From Gracilimonas sp965227785 (GTDB taxonomy: Bacteria > Bacteroidota > Rhodothermia > Balneolales > Balneolaceae), in assembly GCF_965227785.1 (NCBI RefSeq), contig NZ_OZ245785.1, positions 310,001-374,000 of the forward strand: a DNA stretch of 64,000 nucleotides, written 5' to 3'. A program made the position numbers and the translations under genes. A model generated the notes under the pieces. It had not been told where the DNA came from. It searched no databases and saw only the letters and a list, made by a program, of their open reading frames with translations. This document shows positions 7,793 through 16,814 of this stretch, piece by piece; positions within the stretch are counted from its first letter, which is position 1; every line of letters begins with the position of its first letter.

Positions 7793-8653
7793 TCAATGGG
7801 AAGAATCTGATTCTGAAACTCCGGTTATGGCTTCTTCTAATTCCTTCTTTCTTTTTCTCATGGCATAGCGGCTAATCCAGATGGACATTTCATAAAGCAC
7901 GGTCAATGGAAGTGCGATAAGAATTTGTGAAATGGGGTCGGGTGGGGTCAGCATGGCAGATATCACTAAGGCGAATACGATGGAGTGCCGACGGTATTTT
8001 CTGAGTAAATCCGGGGTTAGTAATCCGATTTTGGACAATGAGTAACTTACTACCGGTATCTGGAAAATGATACCACAGGCAACCACCCACATCGAAACGG
8101 AACTGAAATATTCGTTGATGTCAAAGTCGTTACGAATGATATCAGAGATCTGGAACTGGGCAAAAAACTGTAAGGCAAAGGGCACTAAAATCAAATAGCC
8201 GAAAGCCACGCCCAATAGAAAGAAAAAGGTGATAAAAAATGTACTGAAGAAGGTTTTCCTCTTTTCTCTGGATTCCAGGGCAGGCTCAACAAAAGCCCAT
8301 ATCTGGTAAATAAATATGGGAGACCCGATTACAAATCCCATCACAAAAAGGGTGCCCCAAAAAGTGAAAAACTGACCGGGCAGCCGACGACTCTGCAGTT
8401 CAAAGTTAACGGCATCCACCCGAAGAACATCATACATAAAAAAGTCAGCCCGGGTTGGCCCAAGCATCACTTTTTCCACAAAGAAATCTGAGAATACAAA
8501 CGCGATGGCCACTCCAACCAAAACTCCAATCAACCCTTTGATGATGCGCCAGCGGAGTTCTTCCAGGTGGTCAAGAAAGGACATGGTGCCGGTACGGTCG
8601 GCCGGTTTCTGGGCCTTGGGTGGCTCACCTTGCATGATTTGGCGTTCTTCCAA
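7793..8653 (-). CDS. tatC: Sec-independent translocase subunit TatC
   Basis: Polytopic inner-membrane receptor of the twin-arginine pathway that exports folded proteins. It has 286 aa and about six hydrophobic helices. The diagnostic N-terminal stretch FLDHLEELRWRIIKG spans residues 26-40, with the conserved Glu and Arg present. A hydrophilic N-terminal tail precedes it. The start is taken as a TTG at 8653 with AGGA just upstream; an in-frame ATG at 8635 is the alternative and would remove six residues. It starts 13 bases after glyA in the same direction. tatA and tatB are not in the window. Confidence 0.95.
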   Translation of the reverse strand: MEERQIMQGEPPKAQKPADRTGTMSFLDHLEELRWRIIKGLIGVLVGVAIAFVFSDFFVEKVMLGPTRADFFMYDVLRVDAVNFELQSRRLPGQFFTFWGTLFVMGFVIGSPIFIYQIWAFVEPALESREKRKTFFSTFFITFFFLLGVAFGYLILVPFALQFFAQFQISDIIRNDFDINEYFSSVSMWVVACGIIFQIPVVSYSLSKIGLLTPDLLRKYRRHSIVFALVISAMLTPPDPISQILIALPLTVLYEMSIWISRYAMRKRKKELEEAITGVSESDSSH

Positions 8654-8666
8654 TTCGATTCCTGCC

Positions 8667-9965
8667 TTATGCGGTTACAAAATCATAGAGCGGGAAACGA
8701 TCGCAAAGGTCATGCACTTCCTTTTCTACTTTCTTATGCGTTTCCTCATCTTCCGGTTTTTGCAATACTCGGTCAATCAACACAGCTATCTGCTCAAATT
8801 CAGCCTCTTTGAGGCCACGGGTAGTCATAGCCGGAGACCCAATACGGATGCCGGATGTAACAAACGGACTTTCCGTATCGAAAGGAACCATATTTTTGTT
8901 TACTGTGATAGCTGCTTTGCCAAGAGCATCTTCCGCAATTTTACCGTTCAGTCCTTTATTCCGAAGGTCGATGAGAATCAGATGATTATCAGTTCCTTCG
9001 CTTACCAGGTTATAGCCCATTTCCATAAACTTGGCTGCCATGGCTTTGGCATTCTTCTGGGTCTGGGTTTGATATTCTTTGAAATCATCCTGTAAGGCTT
9101 CACCGAATGAAACAGCTTTCGCTGCAATCACATGCATAAGCGGGCCACCCTGAGTTCCGGGGAAAACAGCTGAATCAAAAACTTCTCCCCAATTTTTTGT
9201 CCGCCCGGATTTGGCCGCGGTAACTCCGATGGTATTCTCGCCATCTTTCCCAACCAAAATCATTCCACCTCTGGGACCACGGAGAGTCTTGTGAGTGGTT
9301 GTGGTAACCACATGCGCATGGGGAAGGGGATCTTTGAGGTTGTCCGTAGCAATCAACCCGGCGGTATGGGCCATATCCATCCATAATAAAGCACCAACTT
9401 CATCTGCTATACTTCGAAAAGCTTCGTAGTCATAATCTCTTGGATAAGCTGAGGCACCTATGGAAATCATTGTGGGTTGAACTTCAAGGGCTCGATCTCG
9501 GATAATGTTCATATCAAGGCGTCCCGTTTCTTTGTTCACCCCGTAAAACTCAGCATTATAGTTAATGCCTGAGAAGTTTACCGGAGACCCATGCGTAAGG
9601 TGTCCGCCATGGGAGAGATCAAAGCCAAGTAAAGTTTCTCCCGGTTTCATACATGCCAGGTAAACAGCCGCATTAGCCGTTGCCCCGGAATGAGGCTGCA
9701 CATTCACCCAGTCAGCTCCAAAGAGTTTTTTGGCTCTGTCACGGGCAATGTCTTCCACATCATCCACTACTTCACAACCGCCGTAATAACGTTTACCCGG
9801 ATAACCCTCCGCATATTTATTGGTGAGTACGCTGCCCATAGCTGCAATAGTGGCTTTGGATGCGAAATTCTCGGAGGCGATTAACTCAAGGTTATAATTC
9901 TGTCGGTCAGTTTCTTTTTCAAGAAGGTCAAAAATTTGGGCATCTTGCTCCTGAAGGGATTTCAT
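8667..9965 (-). CDS. glyA: serine hydroxymethyltransferase
   Basis: PLP enzyme of 432 aa, slightly longer than the usual 415-420, interconverting serine and glycine with transfer of a one-carbon unit to tetrahydrofolate. The PLP lysine is Lys226 in TTTTHKTLRGPRGG. YPGKRYYGG near 55-63 and the SGATANAAVYLA block near 93-104 are also typical. It is the middle gene of a minus-strand run rpiB-glyA-tatC with gaps of 9 and 13 bases, probably one operon. It supplies the folate pathway also represented by folC, thyA and folA in this window. Confidence 0.97.
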   Translation of the reverse strand: MKSLQEQDAQIFDLLEKETDRQNYNLELIASENFASKATIAAMGSVLTNKYAEGYPGKRYYGGCEVVDDVEDIARDRAKKLFGADWVNVQPHSGATANAAVYLACMKPGETLLGFDLSHGGHLTHGSPVNFSGINYNAEFYGVNKETGRLDMNIIRDRALEVQPTMISIGASAYPRDYDYEAFRSIADEVGALLWMDMAHTAGLIATDNLKDPLPHAHVVTTTTHKTLRGPRGGMILVGKDGENTIGVTAAKSGRTKNWGEVFDSAVFPGTQGGPLMHVIAAKAVSFGEALQDDFKEYQTQTQKNAKAMAAKFMEMGYNLVSEGTDNHLILIDLRNKGLNGKIAEDALGKAAITVNKNMVPFDTESPFVTSGIRIGSPAMTTRGLKEAEFEQIAVLIDRVLQKPEDEETHKKVEKEVHDLCDRFPLYDFVTA

Positions 9966-9974
9966 CGGCGGCAG

Positions 9975-10418
9975 TTACTTTTGGGTTAATGATTCGATTT
10001 TATTTACGCGACGCTCATGCCGGCCGCCCTCAAAATCAGTGGCAAACCAGGATTCTAAAATTTCCTTAATCTCAGATTCACTCAGTTCCCGGCCCGGTAA
10101 ACACATGATGTTGGCATTATTATGAAGCCGGGTCATCTCCGCAGCTTTAGCCGAATAAACCAATCCAGCACGAATTTTGGGATACTTATTGGCCGTCATG
10201 CATACGCCTTGTCCGCTTCCGCAAACAAGGATTCCCTGTTCATGTTCGCCGTTATTAATCACCTCAGATACCTTTACGGCAAAGTCGGGATAATCAACAG
10301 AATCCTCGGAATGGGTTCCGTAATCAACGGGAGTGTGTCCCATTTCTTCCAATATTTTTTTCACTGTTTCCTTGGCAGGAAATCCGGCATGATCGCTTGC
10401 AATAGGGATGATCATCAA
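9975..10418 (-). CDS. rpiB: ribose-5-phosphate isomerase B
   Basis: LacAB/RpiB-family sugar-phosphate isomerase of 147 aa, interconverting ribose 5-phosphate and ribulose 5-phosphate in the pentose phosphate pathway. ASDHAGFPAKE near residues 7-17 carries the Asp9-His10 pair. The catalytic cysteine is Cys66 in LVCGSGQGVCM. Arg-rich HERRVNKIESL is at the C-terminus. It is the first gene of the minus-strand run with glyA (9-base gap), divergent from the inositol-monophosphatase-type gene across a 137-base gap. Confidence 0.95.
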   Translation of the reverse strand: MMIIPIASDHAGFPAKETVKKILEEMGHTPVDYGTHSEDSVDYPDFAVKVSEVINNGEHEQGILVCGSGQGVCMTANKYPKIRAGLVYSAKAAEMTRLHNNANIMCLPGRELSESEIKEILESWFATDFEGGRHERRVNKIESLTQK

Positions 10419-10511
10419 ATCTTTGATTTAGGTAAGAAATTGGCTCCAAATATCCACAAAATTTGGTTGATATTAAAGGCGATGGACAAGGAAATCTCGC
10501 TTTTTAATCTC

Positions 10512-10519
10512 TATCTTTG
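10512..10519 (+). promoter_or_regulatory. -7 element TATCTTTG before the IMPase-family gene
   Basis: A perfect TAnnTTTG box lies 36 bases before the TTG start at 10556. I do not see a good -33 TTG at the usual spacing. The position in a divergent intergenic region supports a promoter. Confidence 0.4.
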
Positions 10520-10555
10520 AACTTTGTTCATTTAACCAAAACCGAAGGGTAGAAA

Positions 10556-11365
10556 TTGAATTATTCAAAAGAGCTGGAAGTTGCCAAAAAGGCAGCTGAA
10601 GAAGCCGCATCCATCATCAGAGACTATGCGGGAAGATCATCGTTTGACGTAAAACTAAAAGGTAAAAACGATTTGGTGACGGATGCCGATGTACATTCTG
10701 AAAAGAAAATCATTGAGGTTATAAAGAATGCGTTTCCGAATGATCAAATCCTTGCCGAGGAGTCTCGGGCAAAAGCTTCCATACCGAAAGAGCGCATTTG
10801 GATTATTGATCCCATCGACGGAACCACAAATTTTGCTCATTCCTTTCCGGTGTATTGTGTTTCCATTGCCTTATGGGAGAATAAAGAGCCCAAAGCGGGC
10901 TTGGTGTACGAAGTGGCCAACGATGAATTGTTTACTGCGACTGAAGGAGGAGGGGCTTACCTGAATGGGGAACGTATCTGGATTTCACAAAATGAGGATC
11001 CTTCATCGTCTTTGATTGGAACCGGGTTTCCATATAATAATCTGAACCTGGTGGATAACTACCTGAAGCTATTTAAACGCATGATGGAGAAAACCCACGG
11101 TGTACGCCGCCCTGGATCAGCGGCCTGGGATTTATGCAATGTTGCCTGCGGCCGGTTCGAAGGGTTTTATGAGTATGGGCTTAGCCCCTGGGATGTTGCC
11201 GCTGCAGTGCTCATTATAAAAGAAGCCGGTGGTTTGATAACTGACTGGAGTGGAGAAGATGATTGGTTATTCGGGCAGAGAATTATTGCGGGTAATGCAG
11301 CGGTGCATAACTTTCTGCTGAATGAAATCCGGGATTGTTTTGAGGAGGATGAACTGAGGGGCTAA
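10556..11365 (+). CDS. suhB: inositol monophosphatase family protein
   Basis: Mg-dependent, Li-sensitive-type phosphatase of 269 aa. The metal-binding motif DPIDGTTNFAHSFP spans residues 85-98 (Asp85, Asp88). The upstream ILAEES (Glu68/69) and the second motif SPWDVAAA near 210 complete the site. Substrates in this family include myo-inositol-1-phosphate, fructose-1,6-bisphosphate, histidinol-phosphate and PAP; the sequence alone does not choose, and the gene name follows the closest common label. The start is TTG at 10556 with GAAGGG about 10 bases upstream. It is followed after 72 bases by the GNAT/ATP-grasp gene, which has its own promoter-like box. Confidence 0.88.
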   Translation: MNYSKELEVAKKAAEEAASIIRDYAGRSSFDVKLKGKNDLVTDADVHSEKKIIEVIKNAFPNDQILAEESRAKASIPKERIWIIDPIDGTTNFAHSFPVYCVSIALWENKEPKAGLVYEVANDELFTATEGGGAYLNGERIWISQNEDPSSSLIGTGFPYNNLNLVDNYLKLFKRMMEKTHGVRRPGSAAWDLCNVACGRFEGFYEYGLSPWDVAAAVLIIKEAGGLITDWSGEDDWLFGQRIIAGNAAVHNFLLNEIRDCFEEDELRG

Positions 11366-11407
11366 AAATATTTTTTTCAAAGTCATTTTATCCATCAAAA
11401 ATTAGCG

Positions 11408-11415
11408 TAAATTTG
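11408..11415 (+). promoter_or_regulatory. -7 element TAAATTTG before the GNAT/ATP-grasp gene
   Basis: TAAATTTG matches TAnnTTTG and lies 22 bases before the ATG at 11438, in an AT-rich gap. No clear -33 TTG was found at the expected spacing. Confidence 0.35.
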
Positions 11416-11437
11416 AGTATAACTAACTGCTTATCCG

Positions 11438-13402
11438 ATGGATATATCTATCAGAAGGTCCGGCCCAAAAGACCTCGATCTTTTGCTAAAGCTTGAACAA
11501 AAAGCTTTCCCTTATTTTCAACAAAGCTCAAAACGTACGCTCGAATTAAGTCTTAGAAGCACTTTTCAGCAGGTTTGGATTGCCGAGAATATTAATGCAG
11601 AAGGCTCCGAACCTGTAGGGAGTCTGATTCTTTACCTCTATAAGAAGACCATAAGAATTTTCTCCATCGTAGTTGATCCGGATTATCAGGGACAGGGTGT
11701 TGGGAATGCTTTGCTAAACCATGCACGAGAGGTAGCACTCAGGAAAGGAGCATTGCGGATATCACTTGAAGCTTATGCGGATGACCGGAAGCTAATTGAT
11801 TGGTACAAAAAAGCGGGTTTTGAATCTACTGAATTACTCAAGGATTATTATGAAGATGGCAAAGATGCATTGAGAATGATTACAGAACTTCCTCAACCAG
11901 AATGGAAGACCCGTATATCAAACGTAATTGTGGTAGATAATCCAAAAAACTGGACGCTTGAAATCCCAAATGTAGAAGTGGTTTCTTCCAAAGAATATAC
12001 TTCAAATCATGCTCGTTTTTCAGATCGGCCGCTTCGGATTTTTAACCTGTGCAATTCTTACAAGTATCAGAGCTTTGGGTATTATGTATCTCTGCTGGCC
12101 TCGGCCAGGTCTCATCGGGCTATACCTAATGTGACCACCATTAGAGACTTTCGGGATGTGGGAGTAATTCGCTCTATTGCGGATGATATTGACGAGGTCA
12201 TTCAGAAATCGCTCGATAGCTGTTTAGAAGCAAAATTTGTTTTAAATGTATACTTCGGTCAAACATTAGATAAATGCTACAAAGTGCTGGGGCAGAGTTT
12301 GTATCAAATGTTTGAATCTCCCTTATTTCAGGTTCACTTTATAAAAACGAACCGATGGGAAGTTAAACGAATTGTACCGCTTAGCATGAATAAAGTAGCC
12401 ATTGATCAACAGGTTCACATCCAGGGCTTCGCGAAGCGATATTTCGAAACCAGGCGTTTTCAGCGTAGAAAACTGAAGAACTATAAATACTACCTGGCGA
12501 TACTTGTCAACCATGGGGAAGAAAATCCTCCATCCGACAAAAGGGCCCTCAGCAAACTGGAAAAGGCAGCCGATGAACTCGACATTTATACCGAGTTTAT
12601 CACCAAAGAGGACTATAACAGGTTGTCCGAGTTTGATGCTCTGTTTATTCGTGAAACCACTAACGTGAATAATTATACCTATCAGTTTTCACGTAAGGCA
12701 TATGCTGAAGGTTTGGCGGTTATAGACGATCCTTGGTCTATACTTCGCTGCTCCAATAAAATTTATTTACATGAACGGTTGAAGATGAGCAACATTCCTA
12801 CTCCGGAAACGCTTGTGTTTTATAAGGGCATGGTTAAAGAGAAGGATTTATCTGACCTAAAATATCCAATGATTCTAAAGCAGCCCGACAGTGCCTTTTC
12901 TTTAGGTGTTACCAAAGTGAAGGATGCACAAGAGATGAAGGATTCTCTGCAGCGGTTATTCAAATCTTCTGATTTGGTAATTGCTCAGGAGTTCCTTCCA
13001 TCTGACTTTGACTGGAGAGTGGGAGTGCTGGATAATCAACCGTTGTTTGTATGTAAGTATTTCATGGCGAAAGGACACTGGCAAATATATAACTGGAAAG
13101 GACCTAAGAAAGATCAAACCGGTGAATCATTAACGATTCCTCTTGATGAAGTTCCGCCTAAAGTACTGAAAGTTGCCTCAAAAGCAGCTTCATTAATGGG
13201 AGATGGTCTCTATGGTGTTGATCTGAAAATGGTGGGTGATAAAGTGTATGTGATTGAAGTGAACGACAACCCAAACATAGATGCGGGAATTGAAGACAAA
13301 ATTCTGGGCGAACAGCTTTATAAGAAGATTATTCAGTCTTTGATAACCCGAATTGAAATGTCCAGAAACATAGAACGCTTCGTAAGTATTGAGCCGTCTT
13401 AA
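11438..13402 (+). CDS. GNAT acetyltransferase fused to a RimK-like ATP-grasp ligase
   Basis: A 654-aa multidomain protein. Residues 1-150 are a GNAT N-acetyltransferase, with the acetyl-CoA loop VVDPDYQGQGVGNALL at 78-93 and the WYKKAGF strand near 122-128. Residues about 160-420 resemble the RimK-like ATP-grasp N-terminal domain (RLAN), with RIFNLCNSYKYQSFGYYVSL at 200-219. Residues about 430-645 are an ATP-grasp fold: YPMILKQPDSAFSLGVTKV, AQEFLPSDFDWRVGV, and the metal-binding end YVIEVNDNPNIDAGIED. RimK-type enzymes join amino acids to protein or peptide C-termini, so the protein may both acetylate and ligate related substrates (inference). It stands between suhB-like and the convergent bshB1, with only 7 bases to the latter's stop. 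Confidence 0.85.
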   Translation: MDISIRRSGPKDLDLLLKLEQKAFPYFQQSSKRTLELSLRSTFQQVWIAENINAEGSEPVGSLILYLYKKTIRIFSIVVDPDYQGQGVGNALLNHAREVALRKGALRISLEAYADDRKLIDWYKKAGFESTELLKDYYEDGKDALRMITELPQPEWKTRISNVIVVDNPKNWTLEIPNVEVVSSKEYTSNHARFSDRPLRIFNLCNSYKYQSFGYYVSLLASARSHRAIPNVTTIRDFRDVGVIRSIADDIDEVIQKSLDSCLEAKFVLNVYFGQTLDKCYKVLGQSLYQMFESPLFQVHFIKTNRWEVKRIVPLSMNKVAIDQQVHIQGFAKRYFETRRFQRRKLKNYKYYLAILVNHGEENPPSDKRALSKLEKAADELDIYTEFITKEDYNRLSEFDALFIRETTNVNNYTYQFSRKAYAEGLAVIDDPWSILRCSNKIYLHERLKMSNIPTPETLVFYKGMVKEKDLSDLKYPMILKQPDSAFSLGVTKVKDAQEMKDSLQRLFKSSDLVIAQEFLPSDFDWRVGVLDNQPLFVCKYFMAKGHWQIYNWKGPKKDQTGESLTIPLDEVPPKVLKVASKAASLMGDGLYGVDLKMVGDKVYVIEVNDNPNIDAGIEDKILGEQLYKKIIQSLITRIEMSRNIERFVSIEPS

Positions 13403-13409
13403 AGGTAAA

Positions 13410-14153
13410 TTACCTATTTGGTGAAGTATCGAAAAAACTGTTGAAGTTCTTCAGGGGTGCCGGAGAGAGGTAGTATTTAAAAGCCTCCCCGAAAGTAAAA
13501 CCAGCAAGATGCCCGAGATATCGTGCTCGTCCTTCGAGCTGTTTAAAATAATTTTCTGTGGATATGTAGGTGGAGGGTTCATCGCCGGGATCACTCACAT
13601 TAAACTGAGTATTGTATGCCAGCATGGCTTTTCGCTTTGTTTCCCAATGCCCGGAGATGTCAAAGATAAAATCAGGCTCCATGGGTCGGTCTTGCATATA
13701 ATGGAGAATGTGGGAAGGCCTCCAGGTAGATTGCTCATGGTCGTTTTCATCGGTTGTAGAGAGTTTCTTCAACCCGGAGTAGAAAAGAGCATCTATCACA
13801 AGGTTTGTACCTTTCGGGTGATCCGGATGACGGTCGAATGGAGCACCAACCAAACAAATATGAGGCTGTGTTAACCGAACCTGCTCTATAATCTTAAGCT
13901 GGTTTTCCCTCGTGTTGGGTAATAGTGAATCACCCAGGTCCAGATTTTCTCTATATGAGACAGACAAAATTTCACTGGCTTTCTTAACTTCTTCAGCACG
14001 GGTTTGTTCAGTTCCCCGGGTTCCCATTTCACCTTTGGTCAGATCAATGATCCCGACTTTTTTTCCGGAAGAGGTTAGGGAGGCGATAGTCCCCCCGCAA
14101 CCTAATTCGGCATCATCGGGATGGGAGGCAAAAACAAGAACGTCTAACTTCAT
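13410..14153 (-). CDS. bshB1: bacillithiol biosynthesis deacetylase
   Basis: Zinc-dependent LmbE/PIG-L-family deacetylase of 247 aa, removing acetate from GlcNAc-malate in bacillithiol synthesis. FASHPDDAELGCGGT at residues 8-22 gives the His11/Asp14 metal site. DLTKGEMGTRGT near 37-48 and DRHPDHPKG near 108 are typical of the BshB1 subgroup. Related LmbE enzymes act on other N-acetyl sugars, but the overall pattern fits BshB1 well. No bshA or bshC is in the window. It is divergent from the ABC permease pair across 135 bases and convergent with the GNAT/ATP-grasp gene. Confidence 0.88.
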   Translation of the reverse strand: MKLDVLVFASHPDDAELGCGGTIASLTSSGKKVGIIDLTKGEMGTRGTEQTRAEEVKKASEILSVSYRENLDLGDSLLPNTRENQLKIIEQVRLTQPHICLVGAPFDRHPDHPKGTNLVIDALFYSGLKKLSTTDENDHEQSTWRPSHILHYMQDRPMEPDFIFDISGHWETKRKAMLAYNTQFNVSDPGDEPSTYISTENYFKQLEGRARYLGHLAGFTFGEAFKYYLSPAPLKNFNSFFDTSPNR

Positions 14154-14288
14154 AAGAACAATTTTTAGAGAAAGTAAGAAATAATTAGGGTTTCAATGAG
14201 GGTAAAAAACAAACTTTTATTTAAAAAAAGGTGTAACGAATAAAATTCATTTGCGTAACGGAGACGTCTTTTCATCCCAAATAATTTC

Positions 14289-15518
14289 ATGAGAATAGTA
14301 AACAGTTTTTTAGAAGGATTTCGGATTGCTCTTCGGGCACTCAAAATTAATAAAATCCGCTCCACTCTTACGGCTCTTTGTATCATTATCGGGATAACAA
14401 TGGTCACCATTGTGGATGCTGTTACCACGGGCATGGATATCTCCTTTGAGAAAAGTATGGCCATGATGGGGCAGAATGTAGTGTATGTGGAAAAGTGGCC
14501 ATGGGGAATGGGCGGTGAGTACAAATGGTGGGAATATCGAAACCGGCAGGAGATGCAACTTGATTATGTAGAGAAAATCAGAGATTACAGCCGTTATGCA
14601 GAGAATGTAACAGCATCGGCAAACCGGGGCACTTCAGTTAGATATCAGGAGAAAAGTGCAGAAGGAGTGGGCCTGAGTGGGACAACAGCAAACTATCTCG
14701 AAATACAGGGGTTGAATATTTCTCAGGGGCGAATGTTTGTTGACCAGGAAGTGCGATCAGGTTCAAAGGTAGCGGTAATTGGAAACACATTGATGGAGTC
14801 ATTGTTTGAATTTGAAACTCCACTTGGCAAGCAAATTCGGGTGGGAGGACAAAAATTCACTATTGTTGGCGTATTAGAAAAACAAGGGAAATTTTTGGGG
14901 CTTGAGGACACCGATAACCGAATTATTATTCCAGTATCTGCCTATGGGCAAATTTTCGGCTTACGGTATGGACTCCAGATAGGGGTTCAGTTTCCAAATC
15001 AGGAGGCCTTTAAGGAAGGTGAATACGAACTGGAAGGTATCATGCGAAGAATACGGCAACTGGATGCCACCGAAGATAACGACTTCGCCCTCAACAAGCC
15101 TGAGGCATTCAAGCAGCAGCTGGAAGGGATGAAGGCAGGAATCTATACGGTTGGTTTTATCCTGAGTGGACTTTCCCTGCTAATCGGAGGTATTGGAGTT
15201 ATGAATATCATGTTCGTGTCGGTTAGAGAGCGGACAAAAGAAATTGGAATCAGAAAAGCGGTAGGAGCTAAAGCTTGGGAAATTCTGACTCAGTTTCTTC
15301 TGGAGGCTATCGCCATTTGTTTGTTGGGAGGAATTATTGGGGTAGCCCTTGCGGGTGGTTTAACCGTTCTCATCAATCAAGCCTTTGTAGCCGTGATGAA
15401 TGTAAGTGTGGTAATATTGGCCTTCAGTATTTGTACCATGGTAGGAGTGATATTCGGGTTTATTCCGGCTTACCGCGCTGCTAAATCTGATCCTATTGAA
15501 TCATTGAGGTTTGAGTAA
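14289..15518 (+). CDS. ABC transporter permease, MacB/FtsX type (first)
   Basis: Inner-membrane permease of 409 aa with the MacB layout: an N-terminal helix (about 22-44, preceded by ALRALKINKIRSTLTAL), a large periplasmic core domain (about 45-275), and three C-terminal helices (FtsX domain) with VRERTKEIGIRKAVGAK near 312-328. It has no ATPase domain, unlike E. coli MacB. It is followed after 2 bases by a second permease of the same family, 408 aa. The partner ATPase and fusion protein lie 2.5-5 kb downstream. The likely role is mechanotransmission export of a lipoprotein, peptide or toxic compound through a TolC channel; the substrate is unknown. Confidence 0.92.
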   Translation: MRIVNSFLEGFRIALRALKINKIRSTLTALCIIIGITMVTIVDAVTTGMDISFEKSMAMMGQNVVYVEKWPWGMGGEYKWWEYRNRQEMQLDYVEKIRDYSRYAENVTASANRGTSVRYQEKSAEGVGLSGTTANYLEIQGLNISQGRMFVDQEVRSGSKVAVIGNTLMESLFEFETPLGKQIRVGGQKFTIVGVLEKQGKFLGLEDTDNRIIIPVSAYGQIFGLRYGLQIGVQFPNQEAFKEGEYELEGIMRRIRQLDATEDNDFALNKPEAFKQQLEGMKAGIYTVGFILSGLSLLIGGIGVMNIMFVSVRERTKEIGIRKAVGAKAWEILTQFLLEAIAICLLGGIIGVALAGGLTVLINQAFVAVMNVSVVILAFSICTMVGVIFGFIPAYRAAKSDPIESLRFE

Positions 15519-15520
15519 CT

Positions 15521-16747
15521 ATGCATATTAAAGAGACCACCAAACAGGCATTAGATTCACTGAAGGCGAATAAACTTCGCTCGTTTCTTACACTATTGGC
15601 ATTAGTGATTGGAGTGTTTTCAGTTATCGTCTCCACAACAGCTGTTGCTGTATTAGACAATTACTTTAAGAACACCATGAGCATAATGGGTAGTGACGTG
15701 ATTACCGTTCAGAAAACTCCTGCCGTTCAGATGGGAGAACTGGATAAAAACGTGAGAAACCGGAAAAATATCGGTTTCGAAGAAGCTCTTACTCTGGAAG
15801 AAAGAATGGATATTGGAGAGGGAATGAGTCCTTATGAGACTTTTTCAGCCACCAAAATCTCCTTTCAGGATGAAGAAACAGAACCCAACGTGATGGTACG
15901 TGGAAGTAATACTAATTTCCTGACCAATAATGCGTATGAGCTGGAAGATGGCAGAAATTTTACCGGTGATGATATTCAATATGGCAGAAACTTTGCGGTA
16001 ATCGGGAAGGATGTTCAGAACGATTTGTTCAAGAACGAATATCCACTTGGTAAAACAATTCGCTTCGACGGTCGCCAATATCAGGTCATCGGGATACTGG
16101 AAGCAAAAGGACAAATTTTTGGACAGTCTTTCGATAATTTTGTGCTGATACCTTATACAACCGCATTGAATGTATATGGCGGTAGAAACCGGAATATTTC
16201 CGTTCAGGTCAGGGCACCGGAGATTTCATTTATTGAGGAAACTGTGGAAGAAATAACCGGAATTATGAGAGTTATCCGAAAAGTTAATCCCGGCGAAAAC
16301 AATGATTTTGAAATTGAAACCAATGAATCTTTGTCCGGTACATTCGATGCATTTACCGGGGCATTATATATGGGAGGATTTGCTATAGGGTTCATCACTT
16401 TATTGGGAGCCGGAATTGGGGTAATGAATATTATGCTGGTATCTGTTTCAGAACGAACCCGGGAAATTGGAGTCAGAAAAGCCGTTGGTGCAACCCGCAA
16501 AGCCATTGTTAGCCAGTTTTTGATGGAGGCAATTTTCATCTGTCAGATAGGAGGTATTATAGGAATGATTATTGGGATCGGGGTTGGAAACCTGATGGCC
16601 GTGTGGATTGAGACGGAAGCGGTTATCCCCATATGGTCGGTAGCCGGTGGTTTTTTCGGAATGTTAATCGTGGGACTGATCTTTGGAGTGTATCCTGCCT
16701 TTAAAGCAGCTAAACTTGATCCTATAGAAAGTTTACGCTACGAATAA
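15521..16747 (+). CDS. ABC transporter permease, MacB/FtsX type (second)
   Basis: 408 aa with the same four-helix MacB plan as its neighbour: N-terminal helix near 22-45 after DSLKANKLRSFLTLLAL, periplasmic core to about 275, and an FtsX domain with VSERTREIGVRKAVGATRKA near 310-330. It starts 2 bases after the stop of the first permease and is surely co-transcribed. Both end in DPIESLR followed by an aromatic-Glu tail, suggesting an old duplication. Such pairs may form a heterodimeric membrane part (inference). A partly paired inverted repeat follows the stop. Confidence 0.92.
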   Translation: MHIKETTKQALDSLKANKLRSFLTLLALVIGVFSVIVSTTAVAVLDNYFKNTMSIMGSDVITVQKTPAVQMGELDKNVRNRKNIGFEEALTLEERMDIGEGMSPYETFSATKISFQDEETEPNVMVRGSNTNFLTNNAYELEDGRNFTGDDIQYGRNFAVIGKDVQNDLFKNEYPLGKTIRFDGRQYQVIGILEAKGQIFGQSFDNFVLIPYTTALNVYGGRNRNISVQVRAPEISFIEETVEEITGIMRVIRKVNPGENNDFEIETNESLSGTFDAFTGALYMGGFAIGFITLLGAGIGVMNIMLVSVSERTREIGVRKAVGATRKAIVSQFLMEAIFICQIGGIIGMIIGIGVGNLMAVWIETEAVIPIWSVAGGFFGMLIVGLIFGVYPAFKAAKLDPIESLRYE

Positions 16748-16751
16748 CTTT

Positions 16752-16783
16752 TTGCAATGGAATGATTTATGCATCCAATGCAA
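16752..16783 (+). terminator. weak terminator-like inverted repeat after the permease pair
   Basis: TTGCAATGGA (16752-16761) and TCCAATGCAA (16774-16783) pair at 9 of 10 positions around a 12-base loop, right after the permease stop. The following TTTCTTATATT is T-rich but interrupted. It may attenuate rather than fully stop transcription into the next genes. Confidence 0.4.
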
Positions 16784-16814
16784 TTTCTTATATTGAAATA
16801 AAACACAGGGCATT

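Noticed and set aside
8505..9095. Long plus-strand open frame over tatC and glyA
   Set aside because: It is antisense to two firmly identified genes and its product has no family features.
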